Source: Armatimonadota bacterium
Lineage (GTDB): Bacteria; Armatimonadota; Fimbriimonadia; Fimbriimonadales; Fimbriimonadaceae
Length of the DNA stretch: 64,000 nt
Reading direction: 5' to 3'
NCBI GenBank assembly: GCA_018268315.1
Contig: JAFDWU010000005.1
Location: 124,001-188,000, forward strand
The notes beneath the pieces are model-generated. The model searched no databases, was not told where the DNA came from, and saw only the letters and a program-made list of their open reading frames with translations. Positions 1-7,978 of this stretch are shown here, one piece after another. The position numbers and the translations under genes were made by a program. Position 1 is the first letter of the stretch; the number at the start of each line of letters is the position of its first letter.

Positions 1-1
1 G

Positions 2-133
2 GCGGTTAACCGCGACGGGTTGCACCATGCGGTTCTTCTATCGCCAACCCGGGCGGTACCGGAACCTGCCTCCGTGGTTGCCATCGGAACCGCTATCGCT
101 TGCTTATTCCGCAGAAAGCGTGCCTTAAGCTAA
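2..133 (+). CDS. C-terminal end of a HAF-repeat/PEP-CTERM surface protein (partial)
   Basis: An open frame enters from the left edge and stops at TAA 131-133, giving 43 residues. It ends with VPEPAS, a hydrophobic stretch (VVAIGTAIACLF) and a basic RRKR tail. This is the three-part PEP-CTERM sorting signal recognised by exosortase in exopolysaccharide-producing diderms. The residues before it (NRDGLHHAVLLSP) resemble the final strand of HAF extracellular repeats, so the full protein is probably a secreted repeat or propeller protein held temporarily in the inner membrane and then processed. The start and most of the gene lie outside the window. The fragment is short, but the tripartite tail is distinctive. 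Positions 134-287, between this stop and the next gene, show nothing I can name. Confidence 0.72.
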   Translation, partial: AVNRDGLHHAVLLSPTRAVPEPASVVAIGTAIACLFRRKRALS

Positions 134-287
134 ACCCAAAACAAGACTTACGACCGTGCAATCAATTCACGATTGCCATAGCCGTTCGGAAGCGTCCCCC
201 TACATATGCGCGTCCTGTTGCAAGACTCGACGCGCAATTTTTTGCTTGGCGTACATCGCAGGCAGTTCAGCTATAGGTGCTTTGTAG

Positions 288-1052
288 CTACTCGGTGGTA
301 GGAAGTCCAGAGAGGTAGGATAGCCACTTGTTCGGCGTAACCCCGGAGAAGCGCTTAAACTCGTCAACCAGATGGGCGGTATCGGCCATCCTGCATTCGG
401 CGGCGATTGACCACCAGGGTCGGCCCGGCTCATCGACTGCGCACCTCATGGCCGTCCAAAGCCGTGAAAGCCTCATCATTCCTTTCGGTGAGATCCCCAG
501 GTCCTTTGCGAAAACCCTTCTTAGTTGACTTGCGCTAAGGCACGATCTGTTTACTACCTCGTCCAGCCCTTCATCACCCCGAAGGCGCTCAAGCATCGCT
601 GCAGCCATTCGGACTTCCGGTCTAATCACGCTAACAGGCGGAGCAAGCTGGCGCAGGGCCGCCGTGAACAACTCGATCCTTGCATGCTTACCTGCTGAAG
701 CGCCAATTTGCTCAACGGCGTAGCCCCAATCTCTGCCAACCGCTGAAACCCCTTCGACAAGATAGTCCTCTAACATCCGCGAACGAAATTCGTCGGGCGT
801 AACGCCAAAAAACGCCTTGCCGGCGCCCCATCGAAAGCGGGCCTCTAAGATCGTGGTGTGGCCGGGGATTTCGGCAAGTTGCCATTCCAACGAAGGAGGG
901 ATGAGGTACGAGCGCGTACGTGCGTCTTGTTCACCGATGAGCACAAGCAACTTGTAGCATCCGTCAGGCACCCGGTGCCGGATAAATGTGCGAGAGACCT
1001 CAATGTATGAAAGCCTGGCTATGAACGGGCTGAGGTCTGTCGGGGGACTCAT
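288..1052 (-). CDS. AraC-family transcriptional regulator
   Basis: The C-terminal ~100 residues form an AraC/XylS double helix-turn-helix. It includes LSASQLRRVFAKDLGISPK for the first HTH and the conserved end FKRFSGVTPNKWLSYL for the second. The N-terminal ~130 residues look like the DUF6597-type ligand-sensing beta domain common in soil-bacterial AraC proteins, ending near WGAGKAFFGVTPDEF. The frame remains open to a TTG at 1139, but the extra 29 residues look non-conserved. I prefer ATG at 1052 (MSPPTDLSPF), although no clear ribosome-binding site precedes any candidate start. It is probably a local activator or repressor; the ligand is unknown. No partner gene is obvious, since the neighbours point to secreted propeller proteins. 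Confidence 0.85.
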   Translation of the reverse strand: MSPPTDLSPFIARLSYIEVSRTFIRHRVPDGCYKLLVLIGEQDARTRSYLIPPSLEWQLAEIPGHTTILEARFRWGAGKAFFGVTPDEFRSRMLEDYLVEGVSAVGRDWGYAVEQIGASAGKHARIELFTAALRQLAPPVSVIRPEVRMAAAMLERLRGDEGLDEVVNRSCLSASQLRRVFAKDLGISPKGMMRLSRLWTAMRCAVDEPGRPWWSIAAECRMADTAHLVDEFKRFSGVTPNKWLSYLSGLPTTE

Positions 1053-1201
1053 TTCTGTCAGGCGACATTCGGTTGCACGGCGACAGAATCGAAGTTGATC
1101 GTAGAAGGCAGGCAGCATGCGTACACAACGAGGACGCAATAGGATTTCGCCCTAGTTCGCGCGTAAGGTTAATATTGGACGCCGAGACCCCAATACGTCT
1201 T

Positions 1202-2407
1202 CTATTGCGCTGGTAGAACCTGCTTCGAACGAGCCCACTGGATTATGGTGTCAAGATCAAATTCGGTTCTGAAAACGGCTCTCTCTGAGCCAAGTATCAC
1301 CTGAAGCTTAGAGTCATCTGCTTGTATTGGCCCTAATCCAAAGTAGTACGGCCCTATGGTCGTTATCGAGGTGGTGTCACCCCTGTAGTTCGTCTCGGGC
1401 TTCGAAGCTGGTTTATCCAAATATGCTTCCAGTTCAAACTGCTTTGCTGCCCCGGTTTCCAGTTCAACAACCGCCATCGGAAAGTGAACGAGGGTGTCCG
1501 CTTTGTTCACGATGTAGGGCGCTCCGGCAGCCCGAATGACGTACTGTCCCGCACGTGCGGCGACTTGCGGTGTGCTTCCGAGCCGAAGCCAAGCTTTGGG
1601 GTTCACGTCTTCAAACTCCCTAAACCAAGCGATCCTTCCAACACAGTCCGGCGCGCCGGGTCCCATGCCGATTCCCCCGCTAGAGATAGCTGACTCAGAC
1701 GGTGAGACACGCACCATTGAATTGTTCTGGCAGGGCCAGACCGCTGAGCTTCCGTCTATCCATGCTCGCTCTGGCAGGACGTATCTTGGCATCGGCGTAA
1801 TGGAAACCGGATCGATTGAACCGTAGTTTGTTCGCAATTCGTATAAGAAAGAGTCTCCAGTGTAATCGGCATACATGCCAGGCCCTGACCTGTAGACGAC
1901 GAGAAAGACTAACCACCGGCGGCCCCCTTCCGTATCAATCTGCACGGAGACCGGCCCGGCAAGTATCTTTCCTGTTACCGGCTCATAGACTTTTTCCTTC
2001 TTTTCCGTCTTCACCGGCTGTGCGTCTGGTTGCGCTGGAGCGCCAAATGGCGAACCGCCTTTCCACACTTTGCCATCGGTTGACTTTCCCGCGGCTTCCT
2101 CCCAGTCATCCATAAAGCCCCGGCCATTTCTGCTGACGAAGTGCTGCCAAACGCTTGGGCCAATGAAACCTCTGCGGAACTCCCAGGGCTTCTCTAAAGA
2201 GGAGGCTTCACTTCCATTTCGAAGCTTGACCATATGGATCGGCTCAGTCGGGGAGGGACAAACCAGTAAGTAGTTGCCCGCAAGCGTCAGCGGAGACACA
2301 GACGAATCCGAAAAGTTAGGATATGCAGCGGCCATCAGGTAGCCACGTCCCTCTCGAAATGGCTCCTGAGCCCACGACTTCTGCCAAAGCATGTGATGAT
2401 CACTCAA
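1202..2407 (-). CDS. Beta-propeller-like protein, distal part of a split gene
   Basis: A 401-residue frame opening at TTG 2407 inside the TTGA that also forms the stop of the gene upstream. It has no signal peptide. It contains repeated short beta-rich segments (YLLVCPSPTEPIHMVKL, GQYVIRAAGAPYIVNKADTL) and a proline/lysine-rich insert around residues 115-145. I do not recognise a specific family. Read directly after the upstream frame it completes a propeller blade (ARLYFYS then LSDHHMLWQ), so both pieces may be one secreted protein interrupted at a TTTT run (2406-2409). Otherwise it is a translationally coupled cytoplasmic protein, which would be odd for a propeller whose first half carries a signal peptide. 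Confidence 0.6.
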   Translation of the reverse strand: MSDHHMLWQKSWAQEPFREGRGYLMAAAYPNFSDSSVSPLTLAGNYLLVCPSPTEPIHMVKLRNGSEASSLEKPWEFRRGFIGPSVWQHFVSRNGRGFMDDWEEAAGKSTDGKVWKGGSPFGAPAQPDAQPVKTEKKEKVYEPVTGKILAGPVSVQIDTEGGRRWLVFLVVYRSGPGMYADYTGDSFLYELRTNYGSIDPVSITPMPRYVLPERAWIDGSSAVWPCQNNSMVRVSPSESAISSGGIGMGPGAPDCVGRIAWFREFEDVNPKAWLRLGSTPQVAARAGQYVIRAAGAPYIVNKADTLVHFPMAVVELETGAAKQFELEAYLDKPASKPETNYRGDTTSITTIGPYYFGLGPIQADDSKLQVILGSERAVFRTEFDLDTIIQWARSKQVLPAQ

Positions 2408-2967
2408 AATGAGTAGAAGTACAACCGAGCTTGTAAGGGCTTTTCCCAGTCATATGCATAGTCGGTCTGCGTCGCGCGTACAAAGACAGCGATTCCGTCT
2501 TTCGTTACCAACACCGAGGCCACCGATTGGATAGTCCAGGGCGGAACCAACTTCGGTAGGGACAGCTTTGCTTTGAGTCTGCCAGTTTCAGATGCCACGA
2601 CCCAAACGGCCGGGTTATTCGCAATAACGCCTTGCTTTGAGCTGACAGAGGCGACGTAAATCGACTCGGCGTCCGAGGCGAGTATCTGAGGAAATTGTCC
2701 GTCAGGTGTTTGAAACTTCCAGCTCTGCCTCCCAGATTCCCGATTACGAGCAACGATAGCTGAGCCCTCGCAGTGTACAAGTTGCTCTCCGTACCGCTTC
2801 TCAAAGAACTCCTCGTTCAGCCGATCCGCCCTCCCCAGAGCAGTAACCTTTCCTTCGACTATCTTCTGCCCTAACACGATTTGAGCGCGCTGTAGCAGTC
2901 CGAATTTTTCCTCTTGCTGACCCGCGCCAATCGTGGTTGCCAATACCAGTGCAATTAATGGAGCCAT
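2404..2967 (-). CDS. Secreted beta-propeller-like protein, proximal part of a split gene
   Basis: A 187-residue frame starting MAPLIALVLATTIGAGQ, a short Sec signal peptide. It then has blade-like repeats: SAIVARNRESGRQSWKF resembles PQQ-type blades, where a residue is displayed, then a GR.SWKF closing strand follows, and the pattern recurs at VWVVASETGRLKAKLSL. It ends with ARLYFYSF just where the next blade strand should continue. The stop TGA (2404-2406) overlaps the TTG start of the next frame. I infer that one long secreted propeller (~590 residues) was split here by a homopolymer frameshift, or by a sequencing error. Substrate and role are unknown. Confidence 0.62.
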   Translation of the reverse strand: MAPLIALVLATTIGAGQQEEKFGLLQRAQIVLGQKIVEGKVTALGRADRLNEEFFEKRYGEQLVHCEGSAIVARNRESGRQSWKFQTPDGQFPQILASDAESIYVASVSSKQGVIANNPAVWVVASETGRLKAKLSLPKLVPPWTIQSVASVLVTKDGIAVFVRATQTDYAYDWEKPLQARLYFYSF

Positions 2968-3122
2968 TTCAATTGTCCCAACCTTATCCTTTCACAACCA
3001 ACATCGATCTTGCGATTGTCTTAAAGTTGCTAGACGAATGGGGTTCCGTAAGAACACGCCTAAACGTGGAGGCATTTCCAGTGTTCCTCTAAAGGCAGTT
3101 GTACAATATTGTTCACTCTCAA

Positions 3123-3659
3123 ATGCCCAAGGTTGCCGCTCCGATCAAATTCAAAGCAAAACTCCACCGACCCGCGGAAGGTGGGGATTGGACGTTCCTT
3201 CACCTCCCGCAAGGTGCCAGCGACCAATTGCCAACAAGGAGCATGGTGTCGGTTGAAGGAACCATGAATGGATTCCCTTTCGCGGCCACCCTTCAACCCG
3301 ATAACAATGGCGGCCATTGGCTCAAAGTCGAACCCGCTTGGAGCAAGGCGCTGCCCGGCGATGAGGTTGAGTGCGAAATAGCGCCCGCCAAAGTCGAGCC
3401 CGAACCGGATGTTCCGGCTGACCTCCTGGAAGCCCTAGCGGCTAACCCGACCGCTATGGCGGTGTGGGCAGACACAACGGCAGTCGCCCGGCGGGATTGG
3501 ATTACTTGGATGAACCAAGGCAAGCAAGCGGAAACCCGCCGGATTCGGATGGAAAAGATGATCGACATGCTGGCAAACGGCAAGCGCCGCGTCTGCTGCT
3601 TCGATCGATCAGGCATGGCGAGCAAGGCCTTTTACTGCCCAGCCGCCGCTGAAGACTAA
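3123..3659 (+). CDS. YdeI/OmpD-associated family protein with DUF1905 domain
   Basis: A DUF1905-type beta barrel occupies roughly residues 1-95 (FKAKLHRPAEGGDWTFLHLP, then SVEGTMNGFPFAATL). A C-terminal helical YdeI region follows, with the usual signature of a helix ending RDWITWMNQGKQAETRRIR and ME.MIDMLANGKRR. YdeI family members are small cytosolic proteins linked to cationic peptide or bacteriocin tolerance in some bacteria; the biochemical role is unknown. The frame extends to 3099, but ATG 3123 (MPKVAAPIKF) matches family starts. The gene is divergent from the propeller gene and convergent with the serine hydrolase. The family often sits near VOC, DinB and SRPBCC genes, all of which occur in this window. 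Confidence 0.85.
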   Translation: MPKVAAPIKFKAKLHRPAEGGDWTFLHLPQGASDQLPTRSMVSVEGTMNGFPFAATLQPDNNGGHWLKVEPAWSKALPGDEVECEIAPAKVEPEPDVPADLLEALAANPTAMAVWADTTAVARRDWITWMNQGKQAETRRIRMEKMIDMLANGKRRVCCFDRSGMASKAFYCPAAAED

Positions 3660-3691
3660 AGAAAGCTCCCCAGAGGGGGCCGCGGCAAAGC

Positions 3692-5089
3692 CTACTTCTT
3701 CGGGCTTTCATCGGGTCTCATTCCAACCTGGAAGAGCTTCTTTTCCTTGGTGACAACGAACGTAACGATGTAGGACTTGCCGCCTGCCTTAACTCGATAA
3801 GTCAAAGTCGTGTCTGGATCGGATGCTTCCGTCTGGCAATACGCGAAGCTCTCAATAGCCTTGAAAGGCGCAAAACGCTCAAGAACCATCTGACCTCGCC
3901 CCGTTGAAAGGCGCGCCTTCATCTCGGGGTCAAAGATGTCTTGCGTCGTCTTCCGGTTGGCCAGCTCAACCAAAGCCTCTTTGAGAGTCTTCGAGAAATC
4001 GGGATTCGGGTCTGGTGATTCCACTATCGGCTTTGGAAGCAAGTCCGGTGAGTAGGCTTCCGCGATCTGTTGGGCTAAGACGTCGCCGACTACGCTGGCA
4101 AGGTTTGTCATTACGATAATCGTAAGGTCCTTCTCCGGCACGCGGAAGATGCTGCTGCCGAATCCTCCGGTGTTGCCGCCGTGGGAGATGTATTGGTGGC
4201 CGTTCACCGTTCTAACAAACCATCCAAAACCGTAAGGCGTTTTGCGGCCGGTGGGAAGAACTCCCGGCGTCCGCATAAGGCTCAATGTCTCGGGCTTAAC
4301 AAGCTTCCCTTCTCGCAGTCCGCGCTCGAATTTCGCGAGATCCTCGCAAGTGTTTATCCAGCCACCGTCGCCGTAGCCATGCCCAATCTTGATTTCGTTG
4401 ATCATGACGTTGTCGCTTTCCCAATAGCCAGTTGCCCGGTTCGGGATAATCGGGTCCCCGTCCGACTCTAGGCTGTGGTTCATGCCAAGCGGTTTGAATA
4501 TCCTTTCGATAATCAGGTCGGTAATTGGCTTGCCCGTAATCTTCTGCGCGATCAGGCCGAGCAGGAGGTAATTCGAATTGCTGTACGCAAACGCGGTACC
4601 CGTGGGAAAGTCTAGGCTTAGCGTATTCATCTTAGCGAACCATTGCTCAGTCGTCCAATGGTCGGCTAGTCCGATGCCTTCCACCAGCGCATAGTCTTTA
4701 AGCCCGCTGGTATGGCCGAGCATGTTGCGAATTTTGATATCCTTCCAGGCGTCAGGCGTGTGCTCGATGTACTTGGAGATAGGATCGTCCAGGCTGATCT
4801 TGCCCTGCTCCCAAAGCTGCATGATGATGGTGGAAGTGAAGGTCTTACCAATCGAGCCCGATTCGAACAGCATGCTCGTCGTCACGGGCACATTCAGCTC
4901 AAGATTGCAGATCCCGTAGGCCTTATTCTTGATAACTTTGTCGTGGCGCGTCATTAGCAACGCCACGCCAGGAATTTTCTGCCGCGCCATCGCGGCCTTG
5001 ACAGCATCGTCAACCTTGTCAGCCAGGCTGCATGCGGAAAAACTGACTAGGGCAAGTACGCTGAGACTACTTCTCTTCCAAATCACCAA
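3692..5089 (-). CDS. Serine beta-lactamase-like hydrolase (class C/DD-peptidase fold), exported
   Basis: Carries the three catalytic motifs of the beta-lactamase/penicillin-binding fold: SxxK (SIGK, ~Ser79-Lys82), YxN (YSN, ~Tyr169) and an HGG triad-equivalent (SHGGNTGG, ~His303). A C-terminal domain of ~120 residues follows. Members act as esterases, D-aminopeptidases or true beta-lactamases, so the substrate cannot be read from sequence. The annotated frame could begin at 5182, but a strong GGAGGAG precedes TTG 5089 by 7 nt and that start gives a clean signal peptide ending SFSACSLA; Cys20 could be lipidated although the lipobox is imperfect. A TACAAT box at 5128-5133 on this strand may be the -10 element. 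It stands alone. Confidence 0.88.
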   Translation of the reverse strand: MVIWKRSSLSVLALVSFSACSLADKVDDAVKAAMARQKIPGVALLMTRHDKVIKNKAYGICNLELNVPVTTSMLFESGSIGKTFTSTIIMQLWEQGKISLDDPISKYIEHTPDAWKDIKIRNMLGHTSGLKDYALVEGIGLADHWTTEQWFAKMNTLSLDFPTGTAFAYSNSNYLLLGLIAQKITGKPITDLIIERIFKPLGMNHSLESDGDPIIPNRATGYWESDNVMINEIKIGHGYGDGGWINTCEDLAKFERGLREGKLVKPETLSLMRTPGVLPTGRKTPYGFGWFVRTVNGHQYISHGGNTGGFGSSIFRVPEKDLTIIVMTNLASVVGDVLAQQIAEAYSPDLLPKPIVESPDPNPDFSKTLKEALVELANRKTTQDIFDPEMKARLSTGRGQMVLERFAPFKAIESFAYCQTEASDPDTTLTYRVKAGGKSYIVTFVVTKEKKLFQVGMRPDESPKK

Positions 5090-5239
5090 ATTGAAAACTC
5101 CTCCCGGGAACGAATAGCGATTGCTGCATTGTATTCGTCGATAGAGAAACAGGCCTAGGTCCCATATTAAAAATGGGTCCAATGGGCTGAAACGTATTCT
5201 CAGCGGGAGATGCTTATCTCATGGCTGTCGCGTAACAAT

Positions 5240-5716
5240 TCAACCGCGCCGCGCAGCTTCAATCGCAGCAATATCGATCTTCCGCATCGTCATCATCGCC
5301 TCGAAGGCGCGCTTTGCCTCATCGCCACCTGCCGCCATCGCATCCGTTAACGCGCGCGGCGTGATCTGCCAGGAAAGGCCCCAGCGATCCTTGCACCAGC
5401 CGCACATGTTCTCTTCTCCACCGTTGCCAACAATTGCGTTCCAATACCGATCCGTCTCTTCCTGATCGTCGGTGGCAATCTGGAAGGAGAACGCTTCCGA
5501 ATGCTTGATGGCCGGCCCGCCGTTCAGGCCGAAACACGGAATGCCGACAACGGTGAACTCCACTACCAGTACATCGCCTTCCTTGCCATCGGGATAATCG
5601 CTCGGAGCCCTATGGACGGCGGTTATCTCACTATCCGGAAAGGTGGCAGCATAGAATTCAGCAGCATCCAGTGCGTCTTTGTCAAACCAAAGGCAAATCG
5701 TATTCTTGGGCTTCAT
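5240..5716 (-). CDS. VOC-superfamily protein, PhnB/3-dmu-9_3-mt type
   Basis: A 158-residue protein starting KPKNTICLWFDKDALDAAEF, followed by FGLNGGPAIKHSEAFSFQI and GWCKDRWGLSWQITPRAL. These are hallmarks of the 3-demethylubiquinone-9 methyltransferase-like group of the glyoxalase/VOC fold, despite the misleading family name. These proteins dimerise to form paired beta-alpha-beta-beta-beta modules; most lack known enzymology and some bind fosfomycin-like or other small molecules. The start ATG at 5716 fits the family length. It lies 102 bp downstream of the PQQ-propeller gene end on the opposite side, and shares no visible operon. A second VOC protein of a different subgroup occurs at 16.2 kb. 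Confidence 0.9.
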   Translation of the reverse strand: MKPKNTICLWFDKDALDAAEFYAATFPDSEITAVHRAPSDYPDGKEGDVLVVEFTVVGIPCFGLNGGPAIKHSEAFSFQIATDDQEETDRYWNAIVGNGGEENMCGWCKDRWGLSWQITPRALTDAMAAGGDEAKRAFEAMMTMRKIDIAAIEAARRG

Positions 5717-5818
5717 GTTGGTGGGCTCTCTTGCAGAATCAAAATATTGCCGGCCACTTTTGGAAATGACCGGCTAATTGAGGTTCAAGGGTACCGCACT
5801 AAATAAGGGAGCAACGTC

Positions 5819-7036
5819 TCACTTCACGGCATACATATGCCCGTTCACGCCACCGGCATAGATCGTGCCGTCCACGCCAATCGATGGGCTCGCGTCGCGG
5901 AAGCTCGTGCCAGGATTGAAGACCGAAATCTGCGCGCCAGTGGCGCCGTTTAGTTGATACAGCTTGTCTCCGCCGACGAACAGCGATCCATCTGAAGCAA
6001 TCGCTGGGCTGCCAACCGCATCTTGGACAATCGAGGTTTCCCAGATCTTGGCGCCCGTTGCCCCGTTGAGAGCAACACAGGAACCATTGGTGTCGCTGAT
6101 GGCATATACCGTGCCGTCCGCGCCAATCGCCGGGGTGCTTCGCGTCCCGCCTAGCGCATAGGTCCACTTCATCGTGCCATTTGGGTTCACGGCAAATAGG
6201 TTCTTGTTGCGCGACCCGAAGTAGATCGTGCCATCCGACGCGATCGCCACGCCTCCTTCCATAAAGTCATCCGCGTTAAAGATCCACTTCTGGGCTCCTG
6301 TGGCAGAGTCGAGAGCATAGAAATTGAAGGTCGTGTCGTCCCCGGTCGAGAAATAGAGAGTTCCGTCTGCGGCAACCGCCATCGGTCCTTCGATCGAGCT
6401 GGATGCCGTGAATGTCCAGATTTGAGTGCCGGTTGTAGCGTCAACGCCGTACGCGATGCCTCGATCATCCGCAAGGCAGATGACATTGCTCGCGGTTAGA
6501 ACGGGGGTTGCGATGATGTTGTTGCCGAAGCCCGACTGAACGTCAAAGTGCCAAATCTCTGCTCCTGAAGTTGGGCTAAGAGCGTGGAGGACAGGTCCGC
6601 CGCCAACATAAATGGTTCCATCCGCGCCAATAAGTGGACTGCTATTGCCTCCGCGATCAAGCGCGAAATGCCACTTCTCGGCTCCCGTTGCCCCGTTTAC
6701 TGCGTAAACGTTCGAATCTGTCGAGACGAAGTAGATCGTCCCATCCGTGCCTATTGCCGCGCTGTTTGCAATACCGCCACCCGTGACGAATTCCCATGTA
6801 ATGGCAAAGCTCTTGTGAGCAATGCCCGCGGCGACTGCAGTTCGTCCCGTATTCTGATTATCGTGCTTGAATTTGGGCCAGGGTGCACTGCTTCCGCCGC
6901 CACCAGATCCGCCCGATCCGCCACTTCCACCTTTGACGCTGTACGTGTCGTTCCCACCGCATCCGACCATAACCGCAATGGCGGCAATGGCAACAAATAT
7001 CATTGAATCAAATCTCTTCATAAACTTCACCCTCAT
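5819..7036 (-). CDS. PQQ-type beta-propeller lipoprotein
   Basis: A 405-residue exported protein. The N-terminus has a lipoprotein signal (IAAIAVMVGCGG) with Cys as the likely lipidated residue, then a Gly/Ser-rich flexible linker (residues ~36-50), then about seven propeller blades. Blades repeat a pattern such as DGTIYFVSTDSNVYAVN followed by GATGAEKWHF, typical of PQQ/BamB-like repeats. Enzyme-type PQQ-binding residues are not evident, so a scaffold or binding role is more likely than dehydrogenase activity. The ATG at 7036 overlaps the TGA of the upstream barrel gene (ATGA), indicating translational coupling; a second ATG at 7021 is also plausible. The pair probably forms one envelope module. 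Confidence 0.87.
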   Translation of the reverse strand: MRVKFMKRFDSMIFVAIAAIAVMVGCGGNDTYSVKGGSGGSGGSGGGGSSAPWPKFKHDNQNTGRTAVAAGIAHKSFAITWEFVTGGGIANSAAIGTDGTIYFVSTDSNVYAVNGATGAEKWHFALDRGGNSSPLIGADGTIYVGGGPVLHALSPTSGAEIWHFDVQSGFGNNIIATPVLTASNVICLADDRGIAYGVDATTGTQIWTFTASSSIEGPMAVAADGTLYFSTGDDTTFNFYALDSATGAQKWIFNADDFMEGGVAIASDGTIYFGSRNKNLFAVNPNGTMKWTYALGGTRSTPAIGADGTVYAISDTNGSCVALNGATGAKIWETSIVQDAVGSPAIASDGSLFVGGDKLYQLNGATGAQISVFNPGTSFRDASPSIGVDGTIYAGGVNGHMYAVK

Positions 7037-7797
7037 AGCCGGACCGCCACGCCGATAAAGATCGCCTTGAAGTCATTCAGGGCGGGAGTCAGTCCAAATC
7101 CTGTTGTCGTACTCGTTCCATTCGCGAAGCCAAAATCGATGCTGGCATCGCACTTTGCTTTTGAGGTGTAGCGCAGGGCGACGCCATAAATGGGGCGCTG
7201 CCGTTCTTCACCAGTCGTTGTGTCGCGAGTATTCTTGCCCGCCGCCATGAACGTGTAATCGCCCATGATCACGAAGTTCTTATCGAGCCGAGCACTTGCC
7301 CCAACTCCTATCCCTACCAGAGTGTTGTCCTTTAGGAGGACTGCGCGGGGGTTGAAGTATGCGGTTACCGACTCACTGCTCATGCTGGCCATGAAACCGG
7401 CGGTCGGAACGACGTCGGATTGAGTAGCCGTGCTTGGCTTCGCTATGCCAAGCATAACCGCGTAGGGCGAGCCTTTCTGAGCGGGCCGATACTTGATAGC
7501 CAACTCAACATCATCGCCACCATGCTCCACCGCGCCAAACGTGCGCCGCGGAGCAAACGATCCTCGCAAAATTCCCTCTGCTCCATGCCCGAGGCCGTAC
7601 CGCAGAGAGAGACTTGTATAGGTTAGGTCCTCATCGCCGCTGAATCTTCGAAAATCAAGTCGGATATCCGTCAAGTCTTTTGCTTGAATGTAAGGAGTGT
7701 CAAGGTGAACAAGCGTGGGCTCTGGACTCTGCGCCTCACCCACTGCGAATGACGCGAGAACTGCGCTCCCGGCGACAACCAATGCGGTTCTTCTCAT
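7033..7797 (-). CDS. Probable outer-membrane beta-barrel protein
   Basis: A 254-residue protein with a Sec signal peptide (MRRTALVVAGSAVLASFAVGEAQ). The mature part consists of alternating amphipathic strands every 10-14 residues (DLTYTSLSLRYGLG, GVALRYTSKAKCDASIDFGFA) and ends in IFIGVAVRL, compatible with the terminal strand of an outer-membrane barrel. I cannot assign a named family. Its stop overlaps the ATG of the PQQ-propeller lipoprotein, so the two are coexpressed. The upstream region 7798-7978 holds a pair of direct repeats (AGCCGTCAATA) that could be an operator. Function is not known; a porin-like or anchoring role is an inference from shape alone. Confidence 0.65.
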   Translation of the reverse strand: MRRTALVVAGSAVLASFAVGEAQSPEPTLVHLDTPYIQAKDLTDIRLDFRRFSGDEDLTYTSLSLRYGLGHGAEGILRGSFAPRRTFGAVEHGGDDVELAIKYRPAQKGSPYAVMLGIAKPSTATQSDVVPTAGFMASMSSESVTAYFNPRAVLLKDNTLVGIGVGASARLDKNFVIMGDYTFMAAGKNTRDTTTGEERQRPIYGVALRYTSKAKCDASIDFGFANGTSTTTGFGLTPALNDFKAIFIGVAVRL

Positions 7798-7922
7798 CGG
7801 GTCGCTCCCTCAGGCGCTCCAAGCGACCAGATGGCGACGGATCTTACAAAAGCTCGAATAGGCATTGACATCTCCCTAACCCCGAGCCAAGTGGGCTCGA
7901 TGGATGCAGAGTCTACGGAATG

Positions 7923-7965
7923 AGCCGTCAATAAGGGCCACTTTTGCTGGATCAAGCCGTCAATA
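7923..7965. repeat. Two direct repeats AGCCGTCAATA, 32 bp apart
   Basis: Identical 11-mers at 7923-7933 and 7955-7965, start-to-start distance 32 bp, close to three helical turns. They lie in the 181-bp gap between the end of the BTAD regulator gene and the start of the barrel/PQQ operon. On the minus strand they read TATTGACGGCT, so each contains a TTGACG that could also serve as a -35 hexamer, but no matching -10 stands at 16-18 bp. A SARP-type regulator site is possible because that family binds direct repeats. Confidence 0.4.
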
Positions 7966-7978
7966 GAACGTCATTAGA

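Noticed and set aside
2-13. Perfect 12-bp palindrome GCGGTTAACCGC at the left edge.
   Set aside because: It lies within the PEP-CTERM coding frame and is short; with the left flank missing it cannot be shown to be an operator.
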